From Clostridium lacusfryxellense (lineage in GTDB: Bacteria; Bacillota; Clostridia; Clostridiales; Clostridiaceae), in contig NZ_JAHLEB010000042.1 in assembly GCF_018861735.1 (NCBI RefSeq), positions 1-45,878 on the forward strand: a stretch of DNA of 45,878 bases, in the 5' to 3' direction. Below the pieces are notes generated by a model. The model saw only the letters and a program-made list of their open reading frames with translations. It did not search any database and was not told the origin of the DNA. Position 1 is the stretch's first letter. Each line of letters opens with the position of its first letter. This document shows, in pieces, positions 8,183-16,652 of the stretch. A program made the translations under genes and the position numbers.

Positions 8183-8598
8183 TATTCTTCAGTCCCTTCA
8201 TTTAATTTACAAATCATTTCTGTAAGTTTCTCAGCTTCTTCATTTGAATAAATTGAAAATATATCAATTGTTAATTCATCACTTACTGTTTTCATTTTAT
8301 CAACTAACTTATTATATTCTTTACATATCTCCAAGTAAGATGATCTTTTATCATTTGGGTTGGCAACTTTAAGCACTATACCTTTTTTCTGTAACCTATT
8401 TATAATCCCTGATATAGTTGGCCTATCTGAACCCAACAGCTTAGATATTTCTGCTGCTGTAATTGGAGCGTCTGAATAATGTATCTGAATAATAACTGAG
8501 AACTGCGCAGCAGTAATATCAAATTCCATTAATGCTTTATCTAGTTTGTTTTTTAGATGTCTTGATGCCTTAATTATAAGGTAAGATAAGTTCTGCAT
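8182..8598 (-). CDS. MarR-family transcriptional regulator
   Basis: A 138-aa winged-helix protein. AEISKLLGSDRPTISGIINRLQKKGIV is the recognition helix region, and PNDKRSSYLEI the wing with the D-x-R-S motif. A GGAGGAACC site precedes the start. It heads the operon MarR / NmrA / MBL / FMN reductase / FAD reductase. A perfect 12-bp inverted repeat just upstream is the likely autoregulatory operator. Operon content suggests it senses quinones, electrophiles or oxidants (inference). Confidence 0.88.
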   Translation of the reverse strand: MQNLSYLIIKASRHLKNKLDKALMEFDITAAQFSVIIQIHYSDAPITAAEISKLLGSDRPTISGIINRLQKKGIVLKVANPNDKRSSYLEICKEYNKLVDKMKTVSDELTIDIFSIYSNEEAEKLTEMICKLNEGTEE

Positions 8599-8617
8599 AT
8601 GGTTCCTCCTTATATAA

Positions 8618-8649
8618 TTAGTACACTAACCATATGATTAGTGTACTAA
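8618..8649. promoter_or_regulatory. MarR operator (perfect 12-bp inverted repeat)
   Basis: TTAGTACACTAA (8618-8629) and TTAGTGTACTAA (8638-8649) are exact reverse complements with 8 bases between. Each half is itself nearly palindromic, so two regulator dimers could bind side by side. It lies 20 bases upstream of the marR start. Confidence 0.7.
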
Positions 8650-8813
8650 CTTTATTTATATTTGTCAATTGTTTATTACAGTTTACATGTTTTAAACAAA
8701 TTATAAAATTTTCTTAAATTTAAAGGGTTTTGCTCAATAATTTAACAATGCTACAAATATTGTCATAATATTGGTACAATAGTCGTATATTTGTACTTGA
8801 AGAGGTGAGAATA

Positions 8814-9603
8814 ATGGCAAAAGTTTTATATATAAATGGTCCTGCTCATGGTCATATTAATCCAACTCTTGGTTTAGTTGAAGAATTAGTCCATAGAGGC
8901 AGAAAAGTCGTTTATTTTACAACGTAAAAATTCAGAGATAAGATTCAACAGAAAGGTGCCGAAGCAAAAACCTATAGAAAAGTAAATACCAATCAAAGTC
9001 GTGAAAAACATGGAATATATTTAATCTAGCTGCTGATGTTTCAAGGACAGCAAAGAAAATAATACCTGATATTTTAGATAAAATAACGGGTGAAAAGTTT
9101 GATTATGTTATACATGATGCTATGTTTGGTGCTGGAAAGCAGATAAGTGATATATTAGGGTTACCCTCTATATGCAGCTGTGCTGCATTTGGTCCATCAG
9201 AAACAGTAAGGAGATTTCTATCACGAAGCAAATTTAATATGTTTAAAACCCTTATAAAGGGCATACCTGGTTTAATAGAGTTTAAGGAAACTTCAAAATA
9301 TCTTGAGGAAATCTATAAGAAATGCTTCGCTGCTTTTAGAGGCGAAAATGTGAAAGTAGTTCTTTCAATGGGAAGTATAGTACCTATCACAGCCATAGGA
9401 GAAATCCCCGAAAACTTCATAGTCAGAAAATATGTACCACAACTTGAATTACTAAAATATGTGAATTTATTTATTACGCATGGTGGAATGAATAGTGTAA
9501 GTGAAGGACTTTATAATAATATTCCATTAATAGTTATTCCCCAATTTGCTGATCAGCCTGCGGTTGCAGCAAGGGTGAAAGAGTTAGGTGCAGGAGTACT
9601 TTG
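8814..9603 (+). pseudogene. Broken MGT-family glycosyltransferase (paralogue of 765-1955)
   Basis: It begins with a good GAGGTGAGAATA site and an ATG, and reads MAKVLYINGPAHGHINPTLG, then meets a stop at 8926. Homology continues through a frame change near 9025 into an open stretch with THGGMNSVSEGLYNN and QFADQPAVAARVKEL, and stops at 9601-9603. The segment between EIYKK and CFAAFRGEN lacks the linker and first donor-domain strands present in the intact copy, an internal deletion of roughly 70-90 residues. Short glycosyltransferase-like remnants and a tail reading KPQGEITVKGHSLNVAA continue to 9785. Not functional as it stands. Confidence 0.82.
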
Positions 9604-9782
9604 AATAAAAAAAATATTGATCTAAATATTTTAAGAAATGTTGACGAAATATTAGCCTTTAGGGATAATAAATGTTGCTAAAAAAATTAGTATTTTAAGT
9701 GAAGTGATTTTAATGTTACAATTAAGCCACAAGGGGAGATTACGGTTAAAGGTCATTCACTTAATGTTGCAGCAACTTCGCC

Positions 9783-10358
9783 TTAATTACTCTCTTCATA
9801 TTGATTAATTAATTTATAAAATGTAGTTTTCTTTAATTCCAATATTTTCATAACATCAATCGCTTTTATAGTGTTTTCCTTATACATCCTGTAATACTTA
9901 TCCCATAACTTTGGTACCTCAATAGATTTACGTCCTTTATATTTCCCCTCTTTTACTGCAATTGCTATACCTTCTATCTGTCTATCTTTTAGATAGTCAC
10001 GTTCAAGTTGTGCAACTGCTCCGAATATAGTTAACATAAACATGCCTGTTGGTGTGGTAGTGTCTATTGCTTCTTTAAGAGATACAAATATAATACCTTT
10101 ATTATTTAATTTTTCTATTAATTCTATAAGATCTTTTGTATTCCTTGCAAATCTACTAATACTATCTACAACTAATTTATCACCACTTTTTAGTATAGCC
10201 ATCATATTATTTAATACTGGCCTGTCTGTTACATTCTTACCGCTAACCTTCTCAATATAAACATGATTCAATGGAACATGATGTTCTTTAGCTTTTACCT
10301 CTTGTCTAATTGTATTTTGTTCTTTACTTGATACTCTAATGTAAAAATATATTTTCAT
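9783..10358 (-). CDS. Serine recombinase, resolvase/invertase family
   Basis: A 191-aa small serine recombinase. The nucleophile is S10 in YIRVSS; SISRFARN and GAVAQLERDYLKDRQIEGI are the conserved active-site and E-helix segments. The C-terminal 45 residues form a resolvase-type helix-turn-helix. Such proteins resolve or invert DNA between short sites. No transposase gene is adjacent, so this is either a stand-alone invertase/resolvase or what is left of a mobile element. Two inverted repeats just upstream look like its binding sites. Confidence 0.88.
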   Translation of the reverse strand: MKIYFYIRVSSKEQNTIRQEVKAKEHHVPLNHVYIEKVSGKNVTDRPVLNNMMAILKSGDKLVVDSISRFARNTKDLIELIEKLNNKGIIFVSLKEAIDTTTPTGMFMLTIFGAVAQLERDYLKDRQIEGIAIAVKEGKYKGRKSIEVPKLWDKYYRMYKENTIKAIDVMKILELKKTTFYKLINQYEESN

Positions 10359-10390
10359 ATAAACACCTCATTAGGTAATTATATATAACG

Positions 10391-10420
10391 GTTCGTTTAA
10401 AGTTAATATCTTTACCGAAC
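10391..10420. promoter_or_regulatory. Candidate recombinase binding site 1
   Basis: An imperfect 30-bp inverted repeat with outer arms GTTCG and CGAAC and inner arms TAAAG and CTTTA. It lies 32 bases upstream of the recombinase start, overlapping the probable promoter, as resolvase res subsites do. Confidence 0.5.
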
Positions 10421-10475
10421 TGTTTTTAGGTGTTTTTAGCACGATATAATGCCCCTTTGAAGGCTATTAGTTAAC

Positions 10476-10503
10476 GTTCGTCTACGGTATACTCCAGACG
10501 AAC
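10476..10503. promoter_or_regulatory. Candidate recombinase crossover site
   Basis: A 28-bp inverted repeat with arms GTTCGTCT and AGACGAAC, centred on GTATAC so that the exact middle is TA. Size and central dinucleotide are what small serine recombinases use for crossover. The outer GTTCG/CGAAC is shared with the site at 10391-10420. Confidence 0.55.
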
Positions 10504-10585
10504 TAAATTTCAACTATTAGCTTGCTTTAGTTACTCAAAGCTTTGATATTATGTAGTTTAATTTACCATTCAGTACAGTTGAGTT

Positions 10586-10806
10586 ATGGAACTAACAAAT
10601 AATTCAAAAGTATTATATACTCATATTAAAGAACTAATTTAAGCTGAGATTATATTTTTTTACTTTCTATCATCCCTTATTATATTGAAGAACTTAGTAT
10701 CTTCTCAAAGGGACTACGGAAAAGTTGGATATCTCCACTAACAATTGCACAAATATCCTTTAATGTGAACCAAGCAACATTTGAAATTAATAAATATAGC
10801 ATGTAA
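10586..10806 (+). pseudogene. Possible GntR-like regulator remnant
   Basis: An ATG frame reads MELTNNSKVLYTHIKELI, like the N-terminus of GntR-type regulators, then stops. After frame changes a second piece reads ISPLTIAQISFNVNQATFEI, which could be the recognition helix. Too short and degraded to be sure. The rest of the 10504-10996 interval shows nothing further. Confidence 0.3.
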
Positions 10807-10996
10807 TTAGTATAAAAGCATTTATGATTATATACAAATTTAATACAAGATTTGAGGTTTGATCACACAATTTTACAACGTTCACTACAAAATTATAATA
10901 TCCACATATGATCTTAATTTCCCAATGACGATTGGTCTGAACAGCATCTTAAATAGAACTTAATTTTTATATTATTCATCAGTTAATATCCGTACA

Positions 10997-12394
10997 CTAT
11001 AAAATTCTCTGGAACTTAGCTAAATATTTATAAGATAATGAGTTTTTTTTCATTTCTTCACCAAAAACATTACAAATATTATTTAATACCTTATCATCTT
11101 CCGATGTTAAATTAGTATTATAGTAATGAAATATAATTGGATTAATATATCCACATTCATCGAATATTCTATATATATCTGTTAAAGTAAAAAACTTATT
11201 ATTGCTTCTATCTAAAATTGAGTTTTTATTGTACATAAAACTTCCACTTAATAGCCCTTTTAAAACTGAGTGGTGCATTATGTTAGGAATAGTCACAATT
11301 ATATATCCACCAGGTTTTAGGAATCTTTTTATCTCTTTTAATAGTTTCCAAGGGTTTTTACTTTGTTGAAGTTTATTTCCAAGAATTATATAGTCAAAAA
11401 AATTTGTTTTGTCAGTTTTAAAACTCATATTATAATTCTCTTCAAAATCATAGATCATTAACTCTAATATTTTCCCACCTAAAATTGTTAGTTTCTCATT
11501 TGTCTCTATACCATATATATTAGAATTTGGATACATGTATTTTAGTTTAAATAATGTAGCCCCTAATCCACAGTCAAATTCAAGAATATTTAATTGTTTC
11601 TCTCTTGGCTCATTTATACGCTGTAATATGTCAAGTTTTAATGCACTAACTACGTTAGAATTAAAACCCCACTTATTTTCAAACTTTATACGATTTGAAG
11701 TTAAAATATTAATGAAATTAGTTTGGTCTTTATTAAAAGACGAACTGCCAAAATGATGTATGAAGCTATCATTGCAAAGCATCATCTTATATCCAGACTC
11801 TATAATTCTCATACATAAATCATCATCTTCAAAGTTTCCAGGTGTAAATCTTTCATCCATAATTCCAATTTTATTTAGGACATCTCTTTTTATAAGCATA
11901 CAAAATGCTACAAGTCTTATTCTTTCCTCCCATTTCTGGGGATTTGAAATATTATTAGCATCAGCAAATGGAATCATATCTTCAATACCACTATAAGGAA
12001 CACTTATAGATTGATAATTAGAGCAATAATTAGTGATAGAGCCCGTAGCTCCAACCTTTACATCGCTATAAATGCAAGCTTTAAGATTATCAAGCCATCT
12101 TGGAGTAACTACAGTATCATTATTTAAAAACAAAATATCATTCTCTTTGTCAGATGCAGCTATTCCAATATTACATCCCTTTGGAAAGCCTACATTTTCA
12201 TTATTAAATATAGCCAAAATATCATCCTGATTTTTAAGCCATTCCTTTGTTCCATCAGTAGAATTATTATCCACTATAATTATTTCATAGGTATTCTCTT
12301 TAGTATATTTCCTTATGCTATCAACACAGATGTGATTATAAGTAAGATTGTTGTAAGTTAATATTATTATTGAAGTTTTTCTATTTTCAACCAT
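10997..12394 (-). CDS. Glycosyltransferase family 2 fused to SAM-dependent methyltransferase
   Basis: Residues 1 to about 250 are a GT-A glycosyltransferase: TSIIILTYNN, IIIVDNNSTDG (38-48), the metal-site NND at 91-93 and FEDDDLCMRI near 188-197. Residues 265-465 are a class I methyltransferase: LNILEFDCGLGA (motif I, 268-279), YGIETNE, FDYIILGNKLQQ and LKPGGYIIVTIPN. One protein could add a sugar and methylate the same glycan. No signal peptide or membrane segment, so it works in the cytoplasm. It lies 140 bases after a second glycosyltransferase and close to a repeat protein rich in Ser-Pro-Thr, a plausible acceptor (inference). AGGGGAAG precedes the start. Confidence 0.82.
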   Translation of the reverse strand: MVENRKTSIIILTYNNLTYNHICVDSIRKYTKENTYEIIIVDNNSTDGTKEWLKNQDDILAIFNNENVGFPKGCNIGIAASDKENDILFLNNDTVVTPRWLDNLKACIYSDVKVGATGSITNYCSNYQSISVPYSGIEDMIPFADANNISNPQKWEERIRLVAFCMLIKRDVLNKIGIMDERFTPGNFEDDDLCMRIIESGYKMMLCNDSFIHHFGSSSFNKDQTNFINILTSNRIKFENKWGFNSNVVSALKLDILQRINEPREKQLNILEFDCGLGATLFKLKYMYPNSNIYGIETNEKLTILGGKILELMIYDFEENYNMSFKTDKTNFFDYIILGNKLQQSKNPWKLLKEIKRFLKPGGYIIVTIPNIMHHSVLKGLLSGSFMYNKNSILDRSNNKFFTLTDIYRIFDECGYINPIIFHYYNTNLTSEDDKVLNNICNVFGEEMKKNSLSYKYLAKFQRIL

Positions 12395-12416
12395 TTTTTA
12401 TCACTTCCCCTAACAC

Positions 12417-12428
12417 TTAGTGCACTAA
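12417..12428. promoter_or_regulatory. Perfect 12-bp palindrome upstream of GT-methyltransferase gene
   Basis: TTAGTGCACTAA is self-complementary and differs by one or two bases from the half-elements of the MarR operator at 8618-8649. It lies 23 bases before the start codon. It may be an operator or coincidence. Confidence 0.3.
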
Positions 12429-12535
12429 TTATATTTAATTACATATTATTCGTAGTATTAAAAAGTGTACCTTCCTATTACCAAATGAATATTTAAAGTT
12501 TTTAAAAGTAATTGACATATTGATTGTAAAAACTT

Positions 12536-13624
12536 CTAAGGTTGTTTTCTTTCACAGTTTAATAAAGAATTAAAATATTTTCTATTATTGTTTACTACAA
12601 ATGAATCTGGTTTAAACTCTGCAGCTTTTTCGTTGTATTTAATTGCTTGCTGAATGTTTTTAAGTTTAAAATAACATATACCAATTGATGCATATGGTAT
12701 ATAATCATAGAAATTATGTATAACTGCACCCAATGTATTTTCTGGTTTACTAAGTTTTGTAGCAATGTCATACCATGATATTGCCCGTTCATAGTCTTTC
12801 ATCTCTTCATATTGAATTCCCAATTCACAGCATATTTCTGCTCGTAGCACTCCAAATTCAAAACATCTGAGCAATGTTTTGATTGCACTTTTTGTATCTC
12901 CTTTCTTAGTATATATTTTCGAGAATTCAATACAAGCATCCATATAATTTGAATAAAAGCCTCCTTCCTGAGATAAAAATTTTTCAAAATAAACCATAGC
13001 CTCATCATATCTTCCATTAGCATTAAGTTCCCTTCCATAATAGAAACAGTTTCTATGTGATAACTTCTCTCCGCTTTGTATCATTTTTTCAAATATCTCT
13101 AAATTTCTAGAAGATCTTTGTTTTAACTTCTTATGCGTGATACCAATACCCACAGTGATAATATTTCCAGTAGGTTTTATATACTCATGAACAGGATCAT
13201 TCCATTTAAAATTTTTATTTCTCTTAATCAGCCGCTCCCTGTAATAAGTGCACGCAGCCCTCTCTTTGTTATCAACGCCAAGGTTATATTTCATCATCAC
13301 CACATCTACAGATGGCTCCATATGTTCCTTCAAATATTTGAACTTTTTTCTATCTTCTTCTAAAAGTACATCATCTGCATCTAACCATAATATATATTCT
13401 TGTGTTGCTTTAGAAAAAGAATAATTCCTTGCTGCTGCAAAGTCATCTATCCATTTAAAGTCATAAATATAAGCAGTATATTCGGTTAGAATACTCTTTG
13501 TTTTATCAACTGACCCAGTGTCTACAATAATTATTTCATCCACAATGTCTTTTACTGTATCCAAACATCGTGCTATCGTTTCGGCTTCATCCCTAATAAT
13601 CATACATAAACTGATAGTAATCAA
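12536..13624 (-). CDS. SunS-like glycosyltransferase (GT2) with TPR domain
   Basis: The N-terminal GT-A domain reads ISLCMIIRDEAETIARCLD, IIIVDTGSVDKT (31-42) and YILWLDADDVL with the metal-binding D82-A-D84-D85. Residues about 190-355 are tetratricopeptide-like helices that could hold a protein substrate. This layout is that of SunS and related enzymes that glycosylate polypeptides. The start is TTG, preceded by GGAGGAG. It stands directly downstream of the 21-residue-repeat protein gene on the same strand, so that protein is the first candidate substrate (inference). The sugar donor is unknown. Confidence 0.85.
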   Translation of the reverse strand: MITISLCMIIRDEAETIARCLDTVKDIVDEIIIVDTGSVDKTKSILTEYTAYIYDFKWIDDFAAARNYSFSKATQEYILWLDADDVLLEEDRKKFKYLKEHMEPSVDVVMMKYNLGVDNKERAACTYYRERLIKRNKNFKWNDPVHEYIKPTGNIITVGIGITHKKLKQRSSRNLEIFEKMIQSGEKLSHRNCFYYGRELNANGRYDEAMVYFEKFLSQEGGFYSNYMDACIEFSKIYTKKGDTKSAIKTLLRCFEFGVLRAEICCELGIQYEEMKDYERAISWYDIATKLSKPENTLGAVIHNFYDYIPYASIGICYFKLKNIQQAIKYNEKAAEFKPDSFVVNNNRKYFNSLLNCERKQP

Positions 13625-13754
13625 AGTATCTCCTCCATGAAATATTACATTACATACTATTAATAATCTGCTTTAGTGGTGCCTGCTTTATTGATTATTA
13701 TTTTATTTATCTGGATGTTTAACATATCATTAAACTTTAATTCTCAATAATTAA

Positions 13755-13797
13755 ATAAGTGCCCGTTCAAATAAAATATAAATGAGCACCTATTTTA
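13755..13797 (-). terminator. Possible terminator after repeat-protein gene
   Basis: On the minus strand AATAGGTGC pairs imperfectly with GCACTTATT around a long AT-rich loop, about 50 bases after the repeat-protein stop. Pairing is imperfect and the T-run short. Confidence 0.3.
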
Positions 13798-13844
13798 ATT
13801 TATCCTTAGCTTAAATCGTGTTGTACAATTATTTAATAAGAAGT

Positions 13845-15314
13845 TTATGGCATCAAAATCTGTAAAATTTGATTTACAACAACAAGAATTGAGTCAACTT
13901 CCCCTTTAATTCCTGCGAGTCCAAACGTTGAGTTTAATACAGCACTCTCTATAGCAGCCACTTCTATTTTTATCTCAGCCAATCCATAGGTTGGACTTTC
14001 TATACTATTAATAATCTCTATTACTTCTGCTTTTATTTCAAAAATACCACCAGTACTGCTATTTATTACACTAGCTATCTGAATAATTTCTGTCTTTATT
14101 TCAGCTAATCCAAAAGTAGGGCTTAATACTGCACTTTCTATTGCAAATACTTCTGTTTTTATTTCCTCTAGTCCAAAAGTAGGACTTAAAACAGCACTCT
14201 CTATTGCAAATACCTCTGTTTTTATTTCTTCCAGTCCAAAAGTAGGGCTTAAAACAGCATTCTCTATTGCAAATACTTCTGTCTTTATTTCTTCTAATCC
14301 AAACGTTGGGCTTAATACAGCATTTTCTATAGCAGCTACTTCTGTCTTTATTTCCTCTAATCCAAAAGTTGGACTTAATACTGCACTTTCTATTGTAAAT
14401 ACTTCTGTTTTGATTTCAGCTAACCCAAACGTTGGGCTTAAAACAGCGCTCTCTATTGCAGCTACTTCTGTCTTTATTTCCTCTAATCCAAACGTTGGGC
14501 TTAATACAGCACTTTCAATTGCAGCTACTTCTGTTTTAATTTCTTCTAACCCAAATATTGGGCTTAGAACAGCGCTCTCTATTGCAAATACTTCTGTCTT
14601 TATTTCTTCTAGTCCAAAAGTTGGACTTAGCACAGCATTTTCTATAGCAGCTACCTCTGTTTTAATTTCTTCTAACCCAAATGTTGGGCTTAAAACAGCA
14701 TTTTCTATAGCAGCTACTTCTGTCTTTATTTCCTCTAGTCCAAACGTTGGACTTAATACTGCGCTCTCTATTGCAAATACTTCTGTCTTTATTTCTTCTA
14801 ATCCAAAAGTTGGACTTAGCACAGCATTTTCTATAGCAGCTACCTCTGTTTTAATTTCTTCTAACCCAAATGTTGGGCTTAAAACAGCGCTCTCTATAGC
14901 AGCTACTTCTGTCTTTATTTCCTCTAGTCCAAACGTTGGACTTAATACTGCACTTTCTATTGCAAATACTTCTGTTTTGATTTCTTCTAACCCAAATGTT
15001 GGGCTTAAAACAGCGCTCTCTATTGCAAATACTTCTGTTTTGATTTCAGCTAATCCAAAAGTTGGGCTTAATACTGCATTTTCTATCGCTGCAACTTCTT
15101 TTTTAATTTCTTTAAGCCCAAAGTATGGATTACACAATATATAATATATCGCCCTCAGTTCTTCATTTATATCATCTTTACATTTTGTTTTTTTACAATC
15201 ACATTTCGGTTTTTCACAGCTCCATTTCGGTTTTTCACAACTCCATTTTGAATATCCACTTCCACTATCTCCCACACTACCCATACTCCTTTGTGATAAT
15301 TTAATTTTATTCAT
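13845..15314 (-). CDS. Cys-headed protein of twenty 21-residue repeats (putative structural surface protein)
   Basis: 489 aa. Residues 1-62 are a polar head with tandem KWSCEKPK and CDCKKTKC motifs: six cysteines in about 22 residues. Residues 63-461 are 19 full repeats of 21 residues with consensus PTFGLEEIKTEVAAIESAVLS, plus a final divergent one ending ILMP. The E/K-I-x-x-E-V-x-x-I spacing gives an amphipathic helix of three heptads, broken at PTFG. Positions 14 and 18 alternate between A/F and S/N. There is no signal peptide or anchor. Repeats 17-20 are the most diverged, the middle ones nearly identical, which shows recent expansion. The Cys head suggests disulfide cross-linking and S-P-T may be glycosylated (inference). 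Family not recognised. Confidence 0.8.
   Translation of the reverse strand: MNKIKLSQRSMGSVGDSGSGYSKWSCEKPKWSCEKPKCDCKKTKCKDDINEELRAIYYILCNPYFGLKEIKKEVAAIENAVLSPTFGLAEIKTEVFAIESAVLSPTFGLEEIKTEVFAIESAVLSPTFGLEEIKTEVAAIESAVLSPTFGLEEIKTEVAAIENAVLSPTFGLEEIKTEVFAIESAVLSPTFGLEEIKTEVAAIENAVLSPTFGLEEIKTEVAAIENAVLSPTFGLEEIKTEVFAIESAVLSPIFGLEEIKTEVAAIESAVLSPTFGLEEIKTEVAAIESAVLSPTFGLAEIKTEVFTIESAVLSPTFGLEEIKTEVAAIENAVLSPTFGLEEIKTEVFAIENAVLSPTFGLEEIKTEVFAIESAVLSPTFGLEEIKTEVFAIESAVLSPTFGLAEIKTEIIQIASVINSSTGGIFEIKAEVIEIINSIESPTYGLAEIKIEVAAIESAVLNSTFGLAGIKGEVDSILVVVNQILQILMP
13890..15130. repeat. 63-bp tandem repeat array with 189-bp higher-order unit
   Basis: The coding repeat of 63 bases occurs about 20 times. 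The block 14581-14769 is repeated almost unchanged at 14770-14958, exactly 189 bases (three units) apart, differing at a few sites. This indicates a recent in-frame duplication and probable length variation between strains. The array leaves a long open frame on the opposite strand, which is an artefact of periodicity. Confidence 0.88.
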
Positions 15315-15349
15315 ACTTTTTATGACCTAACTAAATCCTATGATCGTTA

Positions 15350-15375
15350 CATAATATGACCTTTCAAACAAAAGT
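15350..15375 (-). promoter_or_regulatory. SigK-like promoter of repeat-protein gene
   Basis: On the minus strand AC (15375-15374) is followed after 15 bases by CATATTATG (15358-15350). The SigK pattern is AC, 16-17 bases, CATAnnnTA; here the spacer is one short and the last base differs. The block AACTTTTGTTTGAAA closely matches AACTTTTATTTGTAA upstream of the DUF11 gene. Confidence 0.45.
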
Positions 15376-15445
15376 TGCAATTTATGAATGCAATTGCATA
15401 AAAAAGTTACCTGGTTTATGCTTAATTGTTTCAATATATTACATA

Positions 15446-16561
15446 TTAATTAATTTCACGAACTAATTTTACCCATCCGTTATCCCTGCAAAAGGACATT
15501 TCAATATATAAATTGTAATATTTAGAATATACTTGTGAGTTATGTGGAAGAAATAATTTAAGCCCTACATCTTTTACGTTTAACTCAGGATAAATAATAA
15601 TTTTATTAAGAACTTCTAATAACTCAATCTGGATTTTGCCTAGACCGGGATAGTAGGGCGGAGTTTGATTAAGTAAATTTGATAAATCAATAAAGTCTTC
15701 ATTTAGTTTATAAAACTCCAAATTTGTTATCCTACATTTAAACTTATTACTATCTCTTTTAAACGCTTCTGACATAGAATCTATTAATTTTTTTAGTATG
15801 ATAAAATCGTCTTCTAAGAGATGGATTGCATGTAATTCACTATCGCTTTTATTAGAATTAACTGAAGTGGTTAGTAGTTTTATTATTTCATTAATGTTCA
15901 ATTCATGTACATTCTCTCTTTTTATTATTTCTATAATTTCGTAATACGGCAACCCTTGTACCCTGAGGTTGTTTTTAGGTATTATAGCAAAATCAACAGC
16001 CGCATTTGAGTTTATCGCAATCTCATATAAGATTTCGATAGTATCCATAAAACACGTATCAAATACTAAAACATCAATTGTTTTCTTTGTGATTTTTTTA
16101 AAAACTGCCAATACTTCCGCGAATCCTTGAATCCCCATAATTGTTGCACCTTTATCCGTATTCTCCTTCATAATACCAACAAAGCCTGCACCGTGACCAG
16201 ATAATATTAACATTATATTTCTTGATGGAAAGATACTTGACCCCCATATTAAAAAATCTAAAAGTGTATTAGGCCGTGACATATTAATTTCTCCCAAATC
16301 ATTAACTAATACAGCAGTCTTATTTTTTATAATATAACGTCTAGTACCATGCCATACTTCGTTAATATCCCCTATATTATAATGCTGTTGTCCTACCCTT
16401 GGAGCTCTTGATATTTGAACTATTACATTTATATTTTCCGCATCAATTGAATTGATTATTAATTGAAATTGTTGATATATATAATATTCTAAATCATTAT
16501 TACCAGCTGCATATATTAAGACAGTCCAATTGCTATGTGCATAACTTTGTTTATAATCCAT
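15446..16561 (-). CDS. Clostripain-like cysteine protease (peptidase C11) without signal peptide
   Basis: 371 aa from the start at 16561, chosen because AAGGAG lies 5 bases before this ATG and an upstream in-frame ATG has no such site. The caspase-like core is clear: NWTVLIYAAGNNDLE, the catalytic histidine H123 in LSGHGAGF and cysteine C170 in DVLVFDTCFMD. C11 enzymes cut after arginine or lysine and are usually secreted; this one has no signal peptide, so it should act inside the mother cell or be released by lysis. It sits between two large structural-type genes, suggesting a maturation protease (inference). A SigE-like promoter (GAATATT, then CATAAAAG) lies close upstream. Confidence 0.83.
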   Translation of the reverse strand: MDYKQSYAHSNWTVLIYAAGNNDLEYYIYQQFQLIINSIDAENINVIVQISRAPRVGQQHYNIGDINEVWHGTRRYIIKNKTAVLVNDLGEINMSRPNTLLDFLIWGSSIFPSRNIMLILSGHGAGFVGIMKENTDKGATIMGIQGFAEVLAVFKKITKKTIDVLVFDTCFMDTIEILYEIAINSNAAVDFAIIPKNNLRVQGLPYYEIIEIIKRENVHELNINEIIKLLTTSVNSNKSDSELHAIHLLEDDFIILKKLIDSMSEAFKRDSNKFKCRITNLEFYKLNEDFIDLSNLLNQTPPYYPGLGKIQIELLEVLNKIIIYPELNVKDVGLKLFLPHNSQVYSKYYNLYIEMSFCRDNGWVKLVREIN

Positions 16562-16652
16562 TACACTCCTTCTTTCAACATAGGCTTTTATGTTTACCAT
16601 ATCTTATAAATATTCATAACGTTTAAATTATTACAATAATGATGTGTATTAT

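Noticed and set aside
12595-13038. Shorter minus-strand frames (12595-12792, 12799-13038) under the SunS-like gene
   Set aside because: They are alternative frames of the TPR region without initiation signals.
13890-15130. A tandem array that could be a CRISPR
   Set aside because: The 63-bp units are contiguous, without unique spacers, and keep one coding frame throughout.
14410-15144. A 244-codon plus-strand frame inside the repeat array
   Set aside because: It is the antisense of the 63-bp repeats, has no ribosome binding site, and its period is imposed by the real minus-strand protein.
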